A stretch of 64,000 nt of DNA, from contig JALOCA010000011.1 of NCBI GenBank assembly GCA_023227965.1, forward strand, positions 1-64,000, read 5' to 3'. The notes under the pieces are model-generated. The model ran no database searches. It saw only the letters and a program-made list of their open reading frames with translations, and was not told the origin of the DNA. The first letter of the stretch is position 1, and each line of letters begins with the position of its first letter. This stretch comes from Lentimicrobiaceae bacterium (GTDB lineage Bacteria; Bacteroidota; Bacteroidia; Bacteroidales; JALOCA01). Below are positions 52,376 through 61,782 of this stretch, one piece after another. Both the position numbers and the translations under genes were made by a program.

Positions 52376-54106
52376 ATGATGAGTTTAGAACTGAGTGAAC
52401 AGGAAGTTATCCGCCGCAATGCGCTTACAGAATTGGAAAATCTTGGCATCAATCCCTACCCTGCCGAGAAATTTGATGTTAATGTGAATACGAAAGAAAT
52501 ATTAGAAAATTTTCCTAAAGATAATACTCTTTACCAGGATGTAAGCATAGCCGGACGCATCATGAGCCGACGGATAATGGGTGCAGCTTCTTTTGCCGAA
52601 ATCCAGGATGCCGAAGGTCGTATCCAGCTTTATTTCAAAAGGGATGACCTTTGCACCGGAGAAGACAAGACTCTGTACAACACTGTTTTTAAACGTCTGT
52701 CCGACATTGGCGATATAGTTGGTGTTAGCGGCTTCGTTTTCGTTACTCAGATGGGTGAAATCACCATTCACGTAAAAGAATTTAAACTTCTGAGCAAATC
52801 GCTTAGGGTTTTACCAGTGGTAAAGGAAAAAGACGAAGTGGTATATGATGCCTTTACCGATGCCGAAATGCGTTACCGTCAGCGTTATGTTGACCTGATA
52901 GTAAATCCACAGGTAAGGGAAATCTTTGTAAAAAGAACCAAATTGGTAAATTCCATGCGGCAGTTTCTGAACACTAAAAACTACCTCGAGGTGGAAACGC
53001 CAATTCTCCAGCCATTGTACGGTGGTGCTGCCGCACGCCCTTTTAAAACCCATCACAACTCGCTTGATATTACTCTTTACCTGCGAATAGCAAATGAATT
53101 ATACCTGAAACGCCTCATCGTGGGCGGTTACGATGGCGTTTTTGAATTCTCAAAAGACTTCCGCAACGAAGGAATGGACCGCTTCCATAATCCTGAATTT
53201 ACACAGATGGAACTTTACGTAGCCTACAAAGACTACGAATGGATGATGAATCTGGTGGAAGAAATGGTGGAAAAGATAGCATTCGACCTGCATGGGACAA
53301 CAAAGGTAATGGTAGGCGAAAATATCATTGATTTCAAACGTCCCTGGAAACGTGCTACCATGTTCGAAATCATTCAACAATTTACCGGGATAGATATTTC
53401 GGAGATGAATGAAGAACAATTGGTGGAAACAGCCAAAAAGCTCGGCATAGAAGTGGATGCAAGCATGGGTAAAGGCAAGCTGATAGATGAAATTTTCGGT
53501 GAAACCTGCGAACCCAAGCTGATTCAGCCTATTTTTATCACCGATTATCCGGTGGAAATGTCGCCCCTGGCAAAGAAACACCGCAGCAAACCAGGTTTGG
53601 TGGAACGTTTCGAAGCCATTTGTAATGGCAAGGAACTTTGCAACGCCTTTTCCGAACTGAACGACCCCATTGACCAGCGCAAACGTTTCGAGGCACAATT
53701 AGAACTTGGCAAACGTGGCGACGACGAAAGCATGATACTCGACGAAGACTTCCTCCGTGCGCTGGAATATGGCATGCCTCCCACAGCAGGTCTCGGCATC
53801 GGCATTGACCGCCTCACCATGATCATGACCAACTCGCCATCCATCCAGGATGTGCTTTTCTTCCCGCAGATGCGCCCCGAAGTAGCTTCTTCTGCTCCGG
53901 TGAATGATGATGCCCAGTTTGAAACCTTAGGTATTCCTGCCGAATGGATTCCTGTATTTCATAAGGCTGGCATCAGTAATATTGATTCTCTGAAAAAAGC
54001 CAATTCCAACAAGCTGCTGAACGACCTTGGTGGCTTACGCAAAAAAATGAAACTCGACATCCCTACGATAAAACTGGATGATATTAAACGGTGGGTAGAA
54101 GGGTGA
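52376..54106 (+). CDS. lysS: Lysyl-tRNA synthetase (class II) with C-terminal extension
   Basis: 576 residues. N-terminal OB-fold anticodon-binding domain (about 55-145, VSIAGRIMSRRIMGAASF); motif 2 FRNEGMDRFHNPEFTQME; motif 3 GLGIGIDRLTMI; FPQMRPE marks the normal end. Beyond that about 70 residues remain (ETLGIPAEWIPVFHKAGISN and a helix-hairpin-helix-like KLLNDLGGLRKKMKLDIP), an extension typical of Bacteroidota LysS and absent from E. coli. Start at 52376 or the next ATG (52379). It charges tRNA-Lys. Confidence 0.95.
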   Translation: MMSLELSEQEVIRRNALTELENLGINPYPAEKFDVNVNTKEILENFPKDNTLYQDVSIAGRIMSRRIMGAASFAEIQDAEGRIQLYFKRDDLCTGEDKTLYNTVFKRLSDIGDIVGVSGFVFVTQMGEITIHVKEFKLLSKSLRVLPVVKEKDEVVYDAFTDAEMRYRQRYVDLIVNPQVREIFVKRTKLVNSMRQFLNTKNYLEVETPILQPLYGGAAARPFKTHHNSLDITLYLRIANELYLKRLIVGGYDGVFEFSKDFRNEGMDRFHNPEFTQMELYVAYKDYEWMMNLVEEMVEKIAFDLHGTTKVMVGENIIDFKRPWKRATMFEIIQQFTGIDISEMNEEQLVETAKKLGIEVDASMGKGKLIDEIFGETCEPKLIQPIFITDYPVEMSPLAKKHRSKPGLVERFEAICNGKELCNAFSELNDPIDQRKRFEAQLELGKRGDDESMILDEDFLRALEYGMPPTAGLGIGIDRLTMIMTNSPSIQDVLFFPQMRPEVASSAPVNDDAQFETLGIPAEWIPVFHKAGISNIDSLKKANSNKLLNDLGGLRKKMKLDIPTIKLDDIKRWVEG

Positions 54107-54230
54107 TTTGGAAATTCATTGGTGGCATTCCTTTTTAGAAGTAAACGCATTTCTTTTTAAGGCAAAACAGACTTGCCAACCATTGAAGCCTGCAAAGAAA
54201 GTGGGAGGTTTTTGAAAAATATTAAATATC

Positions 54231-54296
54231 CTTTCTATGGATATTAAAACCCTGACGGGTTAATAGTAAAACATGTTTTATCCCGGACTCAGGTTA
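54231..54296 (-). repeat. Dispersed ~64-bp repeat, copy 2
   Basis: Nearly identical to 12798-12861. Its right end contributes the TAA stop codon of the GT-C gene at 54294, so the repeat touches the coding sequence. The small hairpin is AACCC-TGAC-GGGTT here. Confidence 0.75.
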
Positions 54297-55865
54297 TTCA
54301 ATTGCAGAAGGCAAACTCTTCAGTTTTTTCATCCTGTAAACGAAAGCATTCATCGCCGATTTACCGCACCTGGTGATTGTAAGAGTATCGGGAGGCAGAA
54401 TGGTGTCGAAACAGTCGCCGTAAAGTGGTAACGGATCTTTAAAATCATGGCTAAGGGTGATAAAGTAAGCATCTGTTCCGGCGGCAGGTATTCCACGAAG
54501 GTGGTTAATCCAATAATATTTATGAATACGTTCCAGGGTGCCAACAGCATACAGCTTTATGCCAAGGGGCTGTGCAACGTAATAATCGAGATTGGCAGCC
54601 GGGAACCAGCGGTAGGAAATTATCACCGGCTTGTGCATTTTCCCGTTTAGTTTATCCTGATTGATGATAGGTTCCACTTTTTCTTTTAACTGTTTCCAAC
54701 CGTACATGTCGAGAGTGAGGTCGTCTTCTCCCATTTTTTGAGGGTTTCCGGTATGGCGCGTATCCAGATTTATCCAGCCGTAATTGATTTCTGTCCAACT
54801 GGCAGTTAAAGCAGTTCCCAGTAGTAAAAGTGAAATAATAATTTCTTTCGGAAAAAGGATTGATTTTTGTTTTTTGGAAGAGTTTTCAGCAAAAAAGGCT
54901 GCCGCCAGTAACATCAAACTCAAATAGGCGGGACCTGTCCAGTGGGGTAGAGTACTACGGAAAAGTGCAAGAAACAGGAAAGTGCCAATGAGTGGTAAAC
55001 TGCTGAAAAGAAGTAATTTTTGATAGGTTGCTTGTACAAACTTCTTTTTTCGGATAAGTGCAACAAGCATCAGCAGGATAAGGATAAAGTTAACGGGATT
55101 GTTGTATAAAATTTCGCCAAAAAGTTCTGTAAAAAAATAATCCAACCGCAATCCTTTTCCAAAAAATCCGACTCTTTCGCTTTGGTAAGTAAAACTGATG
55201 AAGTTGTTCCCGATATTCCAGAGGAGTACCGGGGAAAAAATCAGGAGGGAAAGCAGGTGGGCTAAGTAAAATGAAGGGACTTTTAACCATTTCCGGTTAT
55301 CGAAAATTACCATTGCCCAGATTGCAAGCCATAAAAATGCCGAAGTGTATTTGGAAATCATTGCCAGCCCGGCAACGATTCCAAACAGAAGAAAAAACTT
55401 TGTTTTTCGGGAGCTAACTTCGTTTCCCGTGAATATTTCTGCCATGCAAAACAATCCCAACAACCAGAAAAACACCTGCGGAGTGTCGGGAAGGATAAAA
55501 ATGCCGGTAATCACAAAACAATATACCGAAGCGTTGTACAACAGGGCAGCGTACCATCCGGTGAGTTCATTTTTTATCTTTTTCCCGATTAAAAAAATAA
55601 GCCAGGTGTTTACCGCACCCATCACCACTGACGATAGGCGGATAAAAAATTCGCTGTGGAAAGAAAGGTTTAGCGAGAACAGTTGGATGAACCAACCCAC
55701 CATAGGAGGATGATCAAAATGACTCCAGTCGGGATAAAGCGCATAAGTCCAGTAGTACACCTCATCGTTGTTGAACTCGATGGTGGCGGCAACAAATCCT
55801 CTTACCAAAAGCGAAAGAAAGATCAGCCATAAAAGTGGTCGGGTAAACTTAACGGGTGTTCGCAA
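54294..55865 (-). CDS. GT39/ArnT-like glycosyltransferase (PMT_2 superfamily)
   Basis: 523 residues, about 11-12 membrane helices. First periplasmic loop: NNDEVYYWTYALYPDWSHFD followed by HPPMVGWFI, the classic D-E and HPP signature of ArnT/PMT_2 proteins. The C-terminal soluble domain (about 400-523) contains PLYGDCFDTI. It uses a polyprenyl-linked sugar to modify lipid A, protein or another surface acceptor. It lies 19 bases after the PHP-domain gene; its stop sits in the repeat. Confidence 0.85.
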   Translation of the reverse strand: MRTPVKFTRPLLWLIFLSLLVRGFVAATIEFNNDEVYYWTYALYPDWSHFDHPPMVGWFIQLFSLNLSFHSEFFIRLSSVVMGAVNTWLIFLIGKKIKNELTGWYAALLYNASVYCFVITGIFILPDTPQVFFWLLGLFCMAEIFTGNEVSSRKTKFFLLFGIVAGLAMISKYTSAFLWLAIWAMVIFDNRKWLKVPSFYLAHLLSLLIFSPVLLWNIGNNFISFTYQSERVGFFGKGLRLDYFFTELFGEILYNNPVNFILILLMLVALIRKKKFVQATYQKLLLFSSLPLIGTFLFLALFRSTLPHWTGPAYLSLMLLAAAFFAENSSKKQKSILFPKEIIISLLLLGTALTASWTEINYGWINLDTRHTGNPQKMGEDDLTLDMYGWKQLKEKVEPIINQDKLNGKMHKPVIISYRWFPAANLDYYVAQPLGIKLYAVGTLERIHKYYWINHLRGIPAAGTDAYFITLSHDFKDPLPLYGDCFDTILPPDTLTITRCGKSAMNAFVYRMKKLKSLPSAIE

Positions 55866-55884
55866 TGGGGAATTTTTTACAAAA

Positions 55885-57081
55885 TTACCTTCTTTTTCGA
55901 ATGATATAATACACTACATAAATTAACAGGACGGCAATTCCCATCCGGAGTATCCAGGTGCTGAAAAAATTTATTGTTGTGGCCTGCATTTGCGGAGGTT
56001 TGTTTTCGTTGTTGCGCACGATGGGATTCAGGTACATCGTTCTGCCATCCTTAAAACTTATTTCGGTACGGATATAAGTATCGGAAGGAATAATCAGGCA
56101 CGATGCTTTGTTTTGTTTATTGACTTCCAGCTTTACCTTACCGTTTTGCCCGATAAAACGGAATTTTGCTGCCGTATCGCTCACCGCTACAACAAAAGTA
56201 TCGTTTCTTACCGTAGCTTTCAGCAGGCGTGGAACGATCTTCATCCAGGCAATTTTTTGTTCCCAGGAGATATTTTGTGGTTTTCCGTCATCTATCCCAT
56301 AGGTTCTTCCTGCTTTTATTGCATCAAGCACATCCTGTTGCTTTGCGGAAGGCGCATTTACGAAAGTGTAACGGCGAGCGATCTTAGGTGGTAAGGTTAC
56401 ATCGTGGGCATCGTCGTCGGCAAGCAGGGGAGCATAATGTCCGGTGGAAAGTGCTACATCCCAATGTTCGGTAGAGTTACGGTAATGATTCAGTACTTCT
56501 ATACCATCGTAGCCGGTAAGGTAGCGGAAATCCTTTGGCGAAAAGCCGCGGCTGAACTTAGGATGGGCAACAAACACCAACTGATTATGTTTTTTCAGTG
56601 TTTTAATTAGGTATTGTTTCTGGTTGATGTTTTGGAATATCGGGAAATCTACCCAGCTCACTTTATCGCTGCCCAGGCACAACTGGTGAATCTTCTGCAG
56701 CCCGTAGCCATGTTCGTAAACGGGGATATAGCATTCATTGTCTTTGCCAAAAGTGTTTATTTTCTGGTAGTCCGAAATATTGATCACATCGTAGCCAAGC
56801 TGATGGTAACGATTGTAAATATCCTTGCTGTTGTTTTTACTGCCATCGGTAAGTCCGAACCATGCGTTGGAATGCACATGGAAGTTACATCTGAGCCAAT
56901 GCGCCGAATCTGCTTCCTGGTATGGATTATAAATAACCTGTCCTGAAAATGGTTGGGGCTGCGGAAATTTATAAACCGGGCTCAGCAGGTATTGCGCCAA
57001 TAGAAGATATAGAATTATGCAAGGCAATAACCATAATAAGCGGATCATTATTTTTATAACATATCTTAATGGCTTTCTCAT
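55885..57081 (-). CDS. Membrane-anchored PHP-domain metal hydrolase-like protein
   Basis: 398 residues. N-terminal helix (about 12-32) and a C-terminal helix (about 375-393) with a basic tail. Between them is a PHP fold: CNFHVHSNAWFG (H68, H70), VINISDYQ, FVAHPKFSRG and LLADDDAHDVTLPP, which together supply the metal ligands. PHP proteins are phosphoesterases. Here it appears to face the periplasm, so a phospholipid, polyprenyl phosphate or glycan phosphate is a plausible substrate (inference). It is co-directional with the GT39-like gene after 19 bases, so they may act in one surface-modification step. Confidence 0.78.
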   Translation of the reverse strand: MRKPLRYVIKIMIRLLWLLPCIILYLLLAQYLLSPVYKFPQPQPFSGQVIYNPYQEADSAHWLRCNFHVHSNAWFGLTDGSKNNSKDIYNRYHQLGYDVINISDYQKINTFGKDNECYIPVYEHGYGLQKIHQLCLGSDKVSWVDFPIFQNINQKQYLIKTLKKHNQLVFVAHPKFSRGFSPKDFRYLTGYDGIEVLNHYRNSTEHWDVALSTGHYAPLLADDDAHDVTLPPKIARRYTFVNAPSAKQQDVLDAIKAGRTYGIDDGKPQNISWEQKIAWMKIVPRLLKATVRNDTFVVAVSDTAAKFRFIGQNGKVKLEVNKQNKASCLIIPSDTYIRTEISFKDGRTMYLNPIVRNNENKPPQMQATTINFFSTWILRMGIAVLLIYVVYYIIRKRR

Positions 57082-57458
57082 CGGGTATAAATATTCAGAA
57101 TTGACATTCTTTATCTATTAAAAGGGTAAAATTATAAAGAAAAACCAGAGCATTAAGATTTTTTATCATTTGGCAGTGTTTCCGACAAAAATATTATTTT
57201 TAAAAAATTGCCTGGTAAAGAATGAAATTTTTTAATAACAGTTAAAACAAAATACCGTTTTCAAAAAAAAATTATAAGAAATGTAAAAAAATAATGGTTT
57301 CCTTGCATAAATAAAAAACAAGCTGTAAATTTCGAGCGGAAATATTTGAATTTATTTAAATAAAAAACAAAATTATGACATTAGAAGAAAACCCCACGAT
57401 ACCTATAAAAATGTGTTAAGGGAATGGGGATTTCGGAAAGAAAAATACTAAAAATCAT

Positions 57459-57529
57459 AACCACTTAGGTGCAAAGAGAACAAAGAAAAATATATCCTTA
57501 GTGCTTTTTAGTGGGCTTAGTAGTTAAAG
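57459..57529. repeat. Degenerate spacer repeat (AACCACTTAGG ... CTTAGTAGTT)
   Basis: AACCACTTAGGTGCAAAGAG near the left end and CTTAGTGCTTTTTAGTGGGC then TTAGTAGTT near the right end form an imperfect palindrome. This type of sequence (accactaagg...cttagtggtt) is scattered between genes in many Bacteroidota genomes. Confidence 0.5.
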
Positions 57530-57619
57530 AAAACAATAATTTAAAAACCCTTTGTAACTTCCTTTTTAAAACACACCGGTGGAGTCCAATTTAAAAATAA
57601 GGTTTCGCCGGTTTTTTAT

Positions 57620-57654
57620 AATACTAAAAACAGTAAACATCCGTTTTCAGTATT
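57620..57654. repeat. 12-bp inverted repeat upstream of the efflux adaptor
   Basis: AATACTAAAAAC (57620-57631) pairs with GTTTTCAGTATT (57643-57654) with one mismatch, loop of 11 bases. It lies 26 bases upstream of the -33 element; possible operator or terminator remnant. Confidence 0.45.
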
Positions 57655-57680
57655 AGTATTCATATTATTTTGTTTCAGTA

Positions 57681-57708
57681 TTTGTTTCCTCCATTTTTTT
57701 TATCTTTG
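57681..57708 (+). promoter_or_regulatory. Promoter of the efflux adaptor-tsaB unit
   Basis: TTTG at 57681-57684, 16 bases, then TATCTTTG (exact -7 box) at 57701-57708; ATG at 57728. Confidence 0.5.
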
Positions 57709-57727
57709 GAAAAATTTTTACCATACC

Positions 57728-59092
57728 ATGATAAACCGTAAAAAGATCATCCGTTTTTCTGTTATCGGCGTAGTTGTGCTTATCGTTTTTCTCGTTATTG
57801 CCAAAAAAGCTGGATGGATAGGAAAAGAAGAAATCACCAAAGTAGCTACTGAATACGTGCAAAAAAGAACAATAGTGGAAACCGTATCCGCCAACGGTAA
57901 AATTCAACCTGAGGTGGAAGTAAAAATGACCCCGGATGTTTCAGGTGAAATTGTTACCTTGAACGTGAAAGAAGGCGATCCGGTAAAGGCAGGAGACCTG
58001 CTGGCACGTATTGATCCTGAAATTTACAGTTCCAACCTCGACAGGATAATAGCTTCACTCAACACACAAAAATCTACCTTTGCCAATTCCAAAGCAAGGT
58101 TAGCACAAGTAAAAGCCCAGTTTATCAACGCAAAATCTTCCTACGAGCGCAGTGTCCAACTATGGAAATCAAAAACCATATCTCCGTCGGAGTACGACAA
58201 TGCCCAATCGGCTTATGAAGTGGCAAAAGCAGAGGTGGACGCTGCTGAACAAAGTGTAAAAGGTGCCGAATACGGTGTTAAAAGTGCCGAAGCCGCCGTA
58301 AAGGAAGCGAGAGAAAACCTTGCCAAGACCTCTATTTTTGCTCCCGTTGACGGAACTATTTCCAAACTGAACGTTGAAAAAGGCGAAAGGGTGGTGGGAA
58401 CCTCGCAATTTGCCGGCACCGAAATCATGCGCATAGCCAATCTCTCCTCGATGGAAGTAAATGTGAGTGTTAACGAAAACGACATCGTAAGGGTAAAAAT
58501 TGGCGATACAGCCCTGATAGAAGTGGACTCCTACCTTAACCGCAAATTTAAAGGACTGGTAACCGAAATTGCCACGTCAGCAAATACCACCGGGCTCAGC
58601 GCCGACCAGGTTACTAATTTTGATGTTAAAATTCGCATTCTCAAAGAATCTTACAAAGACCTCATCCCGAAAGGCGATACGGAAAAGTCTCCCTTCCGCC
58701 CGGGAATGTCAGCCACCGTTGATATCCAAACCAAAGCAGAAGTGAATACGCTCAGCATCCCGATTCAAGCGGTTACCACCCGTGCCGATTCTGCTAAAAT
58801 AAAGCAAAATCAAGTGATTAGCCGTGAAAAACCAAAAACCGGAGAAGAATCTATTTCCCCAAAAACAAACGAACCCTTACAAGAATATGTTTTTTTGTAT
58901 GTCGGCGGAAAAGTGAAAATGCAAAAGGTAAAAACCGGAATTCAGGACAATATGTACATCCAGGTTGTTCAGGGATTAAAAGTGAAAGACGAAGTAGTTA
59001 CAGCACCCTACAAAGCAGTTACCAAAAAGCTGAAGGATGGGGATGCGGTAAAAAAAGTGGATAAAGAACAACTCTTTTCACAGGAAAAATAA
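57728..59092 (+). CDS. Periplasmic adaptor subunit (MacA/HlyD-type efflux)
   Basis: 454 residues. N-terminal membrane helix (about 8-26); biotinyl-lipoyl half (VKMTPDVSGEIVTLNVKEGD and VKAGDLLARIDPEIY); coiled-coil hairpin (about 100-195, alanine-rich); second lipoyl half (SIFAPVDGTISKLNVEKGER); beta-barrel domain with SSMEVNVSVNENDIVRVKIG; and a membrane-proximal domain to about 440. It links an inner-membrane ABC or RND pump to an outer-membrane TolC-like channel. The expected MacB or RND genes do not follow; tsaB does, 5 bases on, so its pump is elsewhere. Confidence 0.88.
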   Translation: MINRKKIIRFSVIGVVVLIVFLVIAKKAGWIGKEEITKVATEYVQKRTIVETVSANGKIQPEVEVKMTPDVSGEIVTLNVKEGDPVKAGDLLARIDPEIYSSNLDRIIASLNTQKSTFANSKARLAQVKAQFINAKSSYERSVQLWKSKTISPSEYDNAQSAYEVAKAEVDAAEQSVKGAEYGVKSAEAAVKEARENLAKTSIFAPVDGTISKLNVEKGERVVGTSQFAGTEIMRIANLSSMEVNVSVNENDIVRVKIGDTALIEVDSYLNRKFKGLVTEIATSANTTGLSADQVTNFDVKIRILKESYKDLIPKGDTEKSPFRPGMSATVDIQTKAEVNTLSIPIQAVTTRADSAKIKQNQVISREKPKTGEESISPKTNEPLQEYVFLYVGGKVKMQKVKTGIQDNMYIQVVQGLKVKDEVVTAPYKAVTKKLKDGDAVKKVDKEQLFSQEK

Positions 59093-59097
59093 AACCG

Positions 59098-59796
59098 GTG
59101 CCGGTAATTCTACATATCGAAACTGCAACCGATATCTGCTCCGTTGCCTTGTCAGAAAATGGCAACTTACACTCTCTTCGCGAAACTGCCGATAAAAACT
59201 CTCATGCAGAAATACTTGCCGACAGTATCGCACAGGTATTGTTTGAAACACAACTGAATGTACATAACCTGGATGCCGTGGCAGTAAGCCAGGGACCGGG
59301 TTCTTATACGGGTTTGCGGATAGGAGTTTCCACTGCCAAAGGATTATGCTATGCTCTTTCTATTCCGCTCATTGCAGTAAATTCTTTGCAGGCATTGGCT
59401 GCCGGTTCACGCATTTATGATACCGAATGTGGGGAAAATACATTATATTGTCCTATGTTCGATGCACGAAGAATGGAAGTATATTCGGCTGTTTTCAATT
59501 CTTCACTCGAAGAAGTAGAGCCCACTACTGCCCGGATTGTGGATGAGCACACATTCCGGTATTTATTAGATAATCATCGTGTTGTTTTTTCGGGCAATGG
59601 TGTACCCAAGTGCAAAACGGTAATTGCAGATGCGAACGCTATATTTTTTGCACAAGTACTCCCTTCGGCTAAGTTTATGATAACTATCGCCGAAAAAAAA
59701 TTTATGCAATCGCAATTCGAAAACACCACTTATGCCGAGCCTTTTTATCTGAAAGATTTTATAGCAGGAATACCAAAAGTTAAAGGATTACATTAA
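59098..59796 (+). CDS. tsaB: tRNA threonylcarbamoyladenosine biosynthesis protein TsaB
   Basis: 232 residues, ASKHA fold. N-terminus ILHIETATDICSVALSENG, then GPGSYTGLRIGVSTAKGLCY (the TsaB signature, about 65-84) and FDARRMEVYSAVF. It works with TsaD and TsaE to make t6A37 in tRNAs that read ANN codons. Start is GTG at 59098, 5 bases after the adaptor stop; the C-terminal segment (about 195-232) is as expected. Confidence 0.92.
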   Translation: MPVILHIETATDICSVALSENGNLHSLRETADKNSHAEILADSIAQVLFETQLNVHNLDAVAVSQGPGSYTGLRIGVSTAKGLCYALSIPLIAVNSLQALAAGSRIYDTECGENTLYCPMFDARRMEVYSAVFNSSLEEVEPTTARIVDEHTFRYLLDNHRVVFSGNGVPKCKTVIADANAIFFAQVLPSAKFMITIAEKKFMQSQFENTTYAEPFYLKDFIAGIPKVKGLH

Positions 59797-59848
59797 TTTT
59801 GCCTGTTTGAATATTGTTAACTGATTCTTTTGTTTAAAGAATTTTATT

Positions 59849-60523
59849 ATGACAAGTTGGTTAGAAGATGCCGAACAACGGCAGGAACATCGCTTAGAAA
59901 GATCGCAGCGATATGTAGAAAAAATTCAGCAAAAAAAGAATTTTATAAAAACAAATTACCTTAAAAACGCCAAGGAGTATGAACATTTTATTTCGGTAGT
60001 CAACAACCTTACCGATAGGGTAAATGCACTTCCTTTTGATGACCGTCAGCCTTTTAAAAAAATCCATACCAGCACCAAAAAATCGAAGTTAGACAACAAA
60101 CTTAATATTTTATCCAGCAGTAAACGTCTCGAAAAAAGAAAAAACAGCATCATTCTCCCCTTTTTTAAGGAAGAACATTACAAGCACATACGGGTTTTAT
60201 ATGTTTGTGTTTCTGACAATGCCGACATGGCAGATATAGAAATTAAAGAAACGCAACTCATGCGGGAAAAATTAAAACAGAAAAGCAAGCCCGAGAAAAA
60301 AATTGCCGGCATGTCTGTCCGTAGTCGTCAGCGGCACCATCAGATAGATGAACCTGCCGAAGAGCGTTTACATGTTTTATACTCTTTTCCTATAAGCGGG
60401 CTGAACGAAAAAATTGCAATGGAAATCATTGAATGGTTAGCTTTTAGAAAAGAATTACGGGATATTTCCATTTACAACCAGATAGAAGAAAACGACAAAA
60501 AATTCCTCGGTCGCAAAGTTTAA
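59849..60523 (+). CDS. Conserved-looking hypothetical protein, highly charged
   Basis: 224 residues, no signal peptide or membrane segment. Strongly basic and acidic mixture, mostly helical in the first 70 residues (WLEDAEQRQEHRLERSQRYV) and last 60. A compact part from about 105 to 200 includes FFKEEHYKHIRVLYVCVSDN and HVLYSFPISGLNEKIAME. I do not recognise a family. It follows tsaB after 52 bases and may be co-transcribed. ATG at 59849. Confidence 0.7.
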   Translation: MTSWLEDAEQRQEHRLERSQRYVEKIQQKKNFIKTNYLKNAKEYEHFISVVNNLTDRVNALPFDDRQPFKKIHTSTKKSKLDNKLNILSSSKRLEKRKNSIILPFFKEEHYKHIRVLYVCVSDNADMADIEIKETQLMREKLKQKSKPEKKIAGMSVRSRQRHHQIDEPAEERLHVLYSFPISGLNEKIAMEIIEWLAFRKELRDISIYNQIEENDKKFLGRKV

Positions 60524-60690
60524 CTATAAAGATGCAAGGTTAGAAATCTGGACTTCTCTTACACCCTTCTCGGTTTGATGTAGTGTACAACATTCATGGG
60601 TAAAATCGTGTTCGAAAAACAATATGGCAGTTCTTTTTTCAAAAATCTGCTCGCCAATAGTAGTGGTTATAAAAATTTACTTTTCGTTTA

Positions 60691-61761
60691 TCAATATATC
60701 CGGGCTTCTATTTCGCCTTTCAAAACCATCAATCCATTTGTAACGAGTGCACGCATTTCATCTTCACCGGGGTAAACATGTACGGGGGCAATGCAATTCA
60801 CCCTTTCGATAATCATTTTTACAAACCATTTGCTGTTTGCCATTCCTCCGGTTATTAGAATGGCGTCAACCTGACCCTTTAAAACTGGACACATGCTTCC
60901 AATGATTTTAGCTACCTGGTAAGCCATCGCTTCAAAGATAAGCTTGTGATGAGGATTGCCTTCGGCTGCTTTTATTTCCACATCGTATGCACTGTTGGTA
61001 CCACAGTGTGCAGTTAGTCCGCCGCCGCCGGTTATCATTCTGAGCATTTGTTTTTCAGTATATTTTCCGCTGAAAGCCATCCGCACAAGGTCGCCGGCAG
61101 GCAAGGTACCACTTCGTTCGGGCGAAAAAGGTCCTTCACCGTCGAGAGCCTGGTTAACATCTATCACTTTCCCTTTTTGGTGTGCACCAACGGAAATTCC
61201 ACCGCCCAAATGCACTACTATGAGGTTCAGGTCTTCGTATTTTCGCAAAACGGATTTGGCATGCTGACGGGCAACGGCTTTCTGATTAAGTGCGTGAAAT
61301 ATTGAAATCCTTTGGAATTCCGGATGACCGGAAATTCTTGCCAGGTCGCTAAGTTCGTCTACAACTACCGGGTCGGCAATGTAAGCCCGGGCGTTAGGCA
61401 GTTCACTGGCAATGTCGTCGGCAATCAAACCACCCAGGTTGCTTGCATGTTGCATTCGGGAATGTGTAAGATCGTGTTTCATTTCTTCGTTTACTTCGTA
61501 CACTCCGGAAGGAATTGGTCGTATTACACCGCCGCGGCCGACAACTGCCCTGATTTCGTTAATCCGAACTTCAGCTTCTTGTAGTTCTTTATAGATGATA
61601 TTTTTACGAAAAGAATACTGATCTGTTATTTTTTCAAATTTATCCAGTTCCTCTGATGAATGCCGTATGGTTTTTAAAAAAACGGGATTGTTGTCTTCAA
61701 AAACTGCAATTTTAGTTGAAGTGGAACCAGGGTTAATGGCTAAAATTTTAAATTTATCCAT
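60691..61761 (-). CDS. buk: Butyrate kinase
   Basis: 356 residues, acetokinase/butyrate kinase family. N-terminus ILAINPGSTSTKIAVFED, GRGGVIRPIPSGVYEVN, then LIVVHLGGGISVGAHQKGKV and ILITGGMANSKWFV. The enzyme converts acyl phosphate and ADP to a short-chain acid and ATP. It follows ptb by 21 bases; the pair yields butyrate or branched-chain acids. Confidence 0.93.
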   Translation of the reverse strand: MDKFKILAINPGSTSTKIAVFEDNNPVFLKTIRHSSEELDKFEKITDQYSFRKNIIYKELQEAEVRINEIRAVVGRGGVIRPIPSGVYEVNEEMKHDLTHSRMQHASNLGGLIADDIASELPNARAYIADPVVVDELSDLARISGHPEFQRISIFHALNQKAVARQHAKSVLRKYEDLNLIVVHLGGGISVGAHQKGKVIDVNQALDGEGPFSPERSGTLPAGDLVRMAFSGKYTEKQMLRMITGGGGLTAHCGTNSAYDVEIKAAEGNPHHKLIFEAMAYQVAKIIGSMCPVLKGQVDAILITGGMANSKWFVKMIIERVNCIAPVHVYPGEDEMRALVTNGLMVLKGEIEARIY

Positions 61762-61782
61762 ATTATTTTAAATAATACTATT

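Larger units (their letters stand above)
57082..57727. other. Long AT-rich intergenic region with relic repeat and hairpin
   Basis: About 650 bases between divergent genes without a gene that I can support. It contains a relic spacer repeat (57459-57529), an inverted repeat (57620-57654), and the promoter of the adaptor gene. A 14-codon frame at 57375 is not convincing. Confidence 0.5.

Noticed and set aside
53150..53698. 182-codon minus-strand frame inside lysS
   Set aside because: Shadow of lysS codons; rich in His, Phe and Cys as expected for antisense of a coding region.
57375..57419. 14-codon ORF in the long intergenic region
   Set aside because: Too short, no context, no similarity that I recognise.
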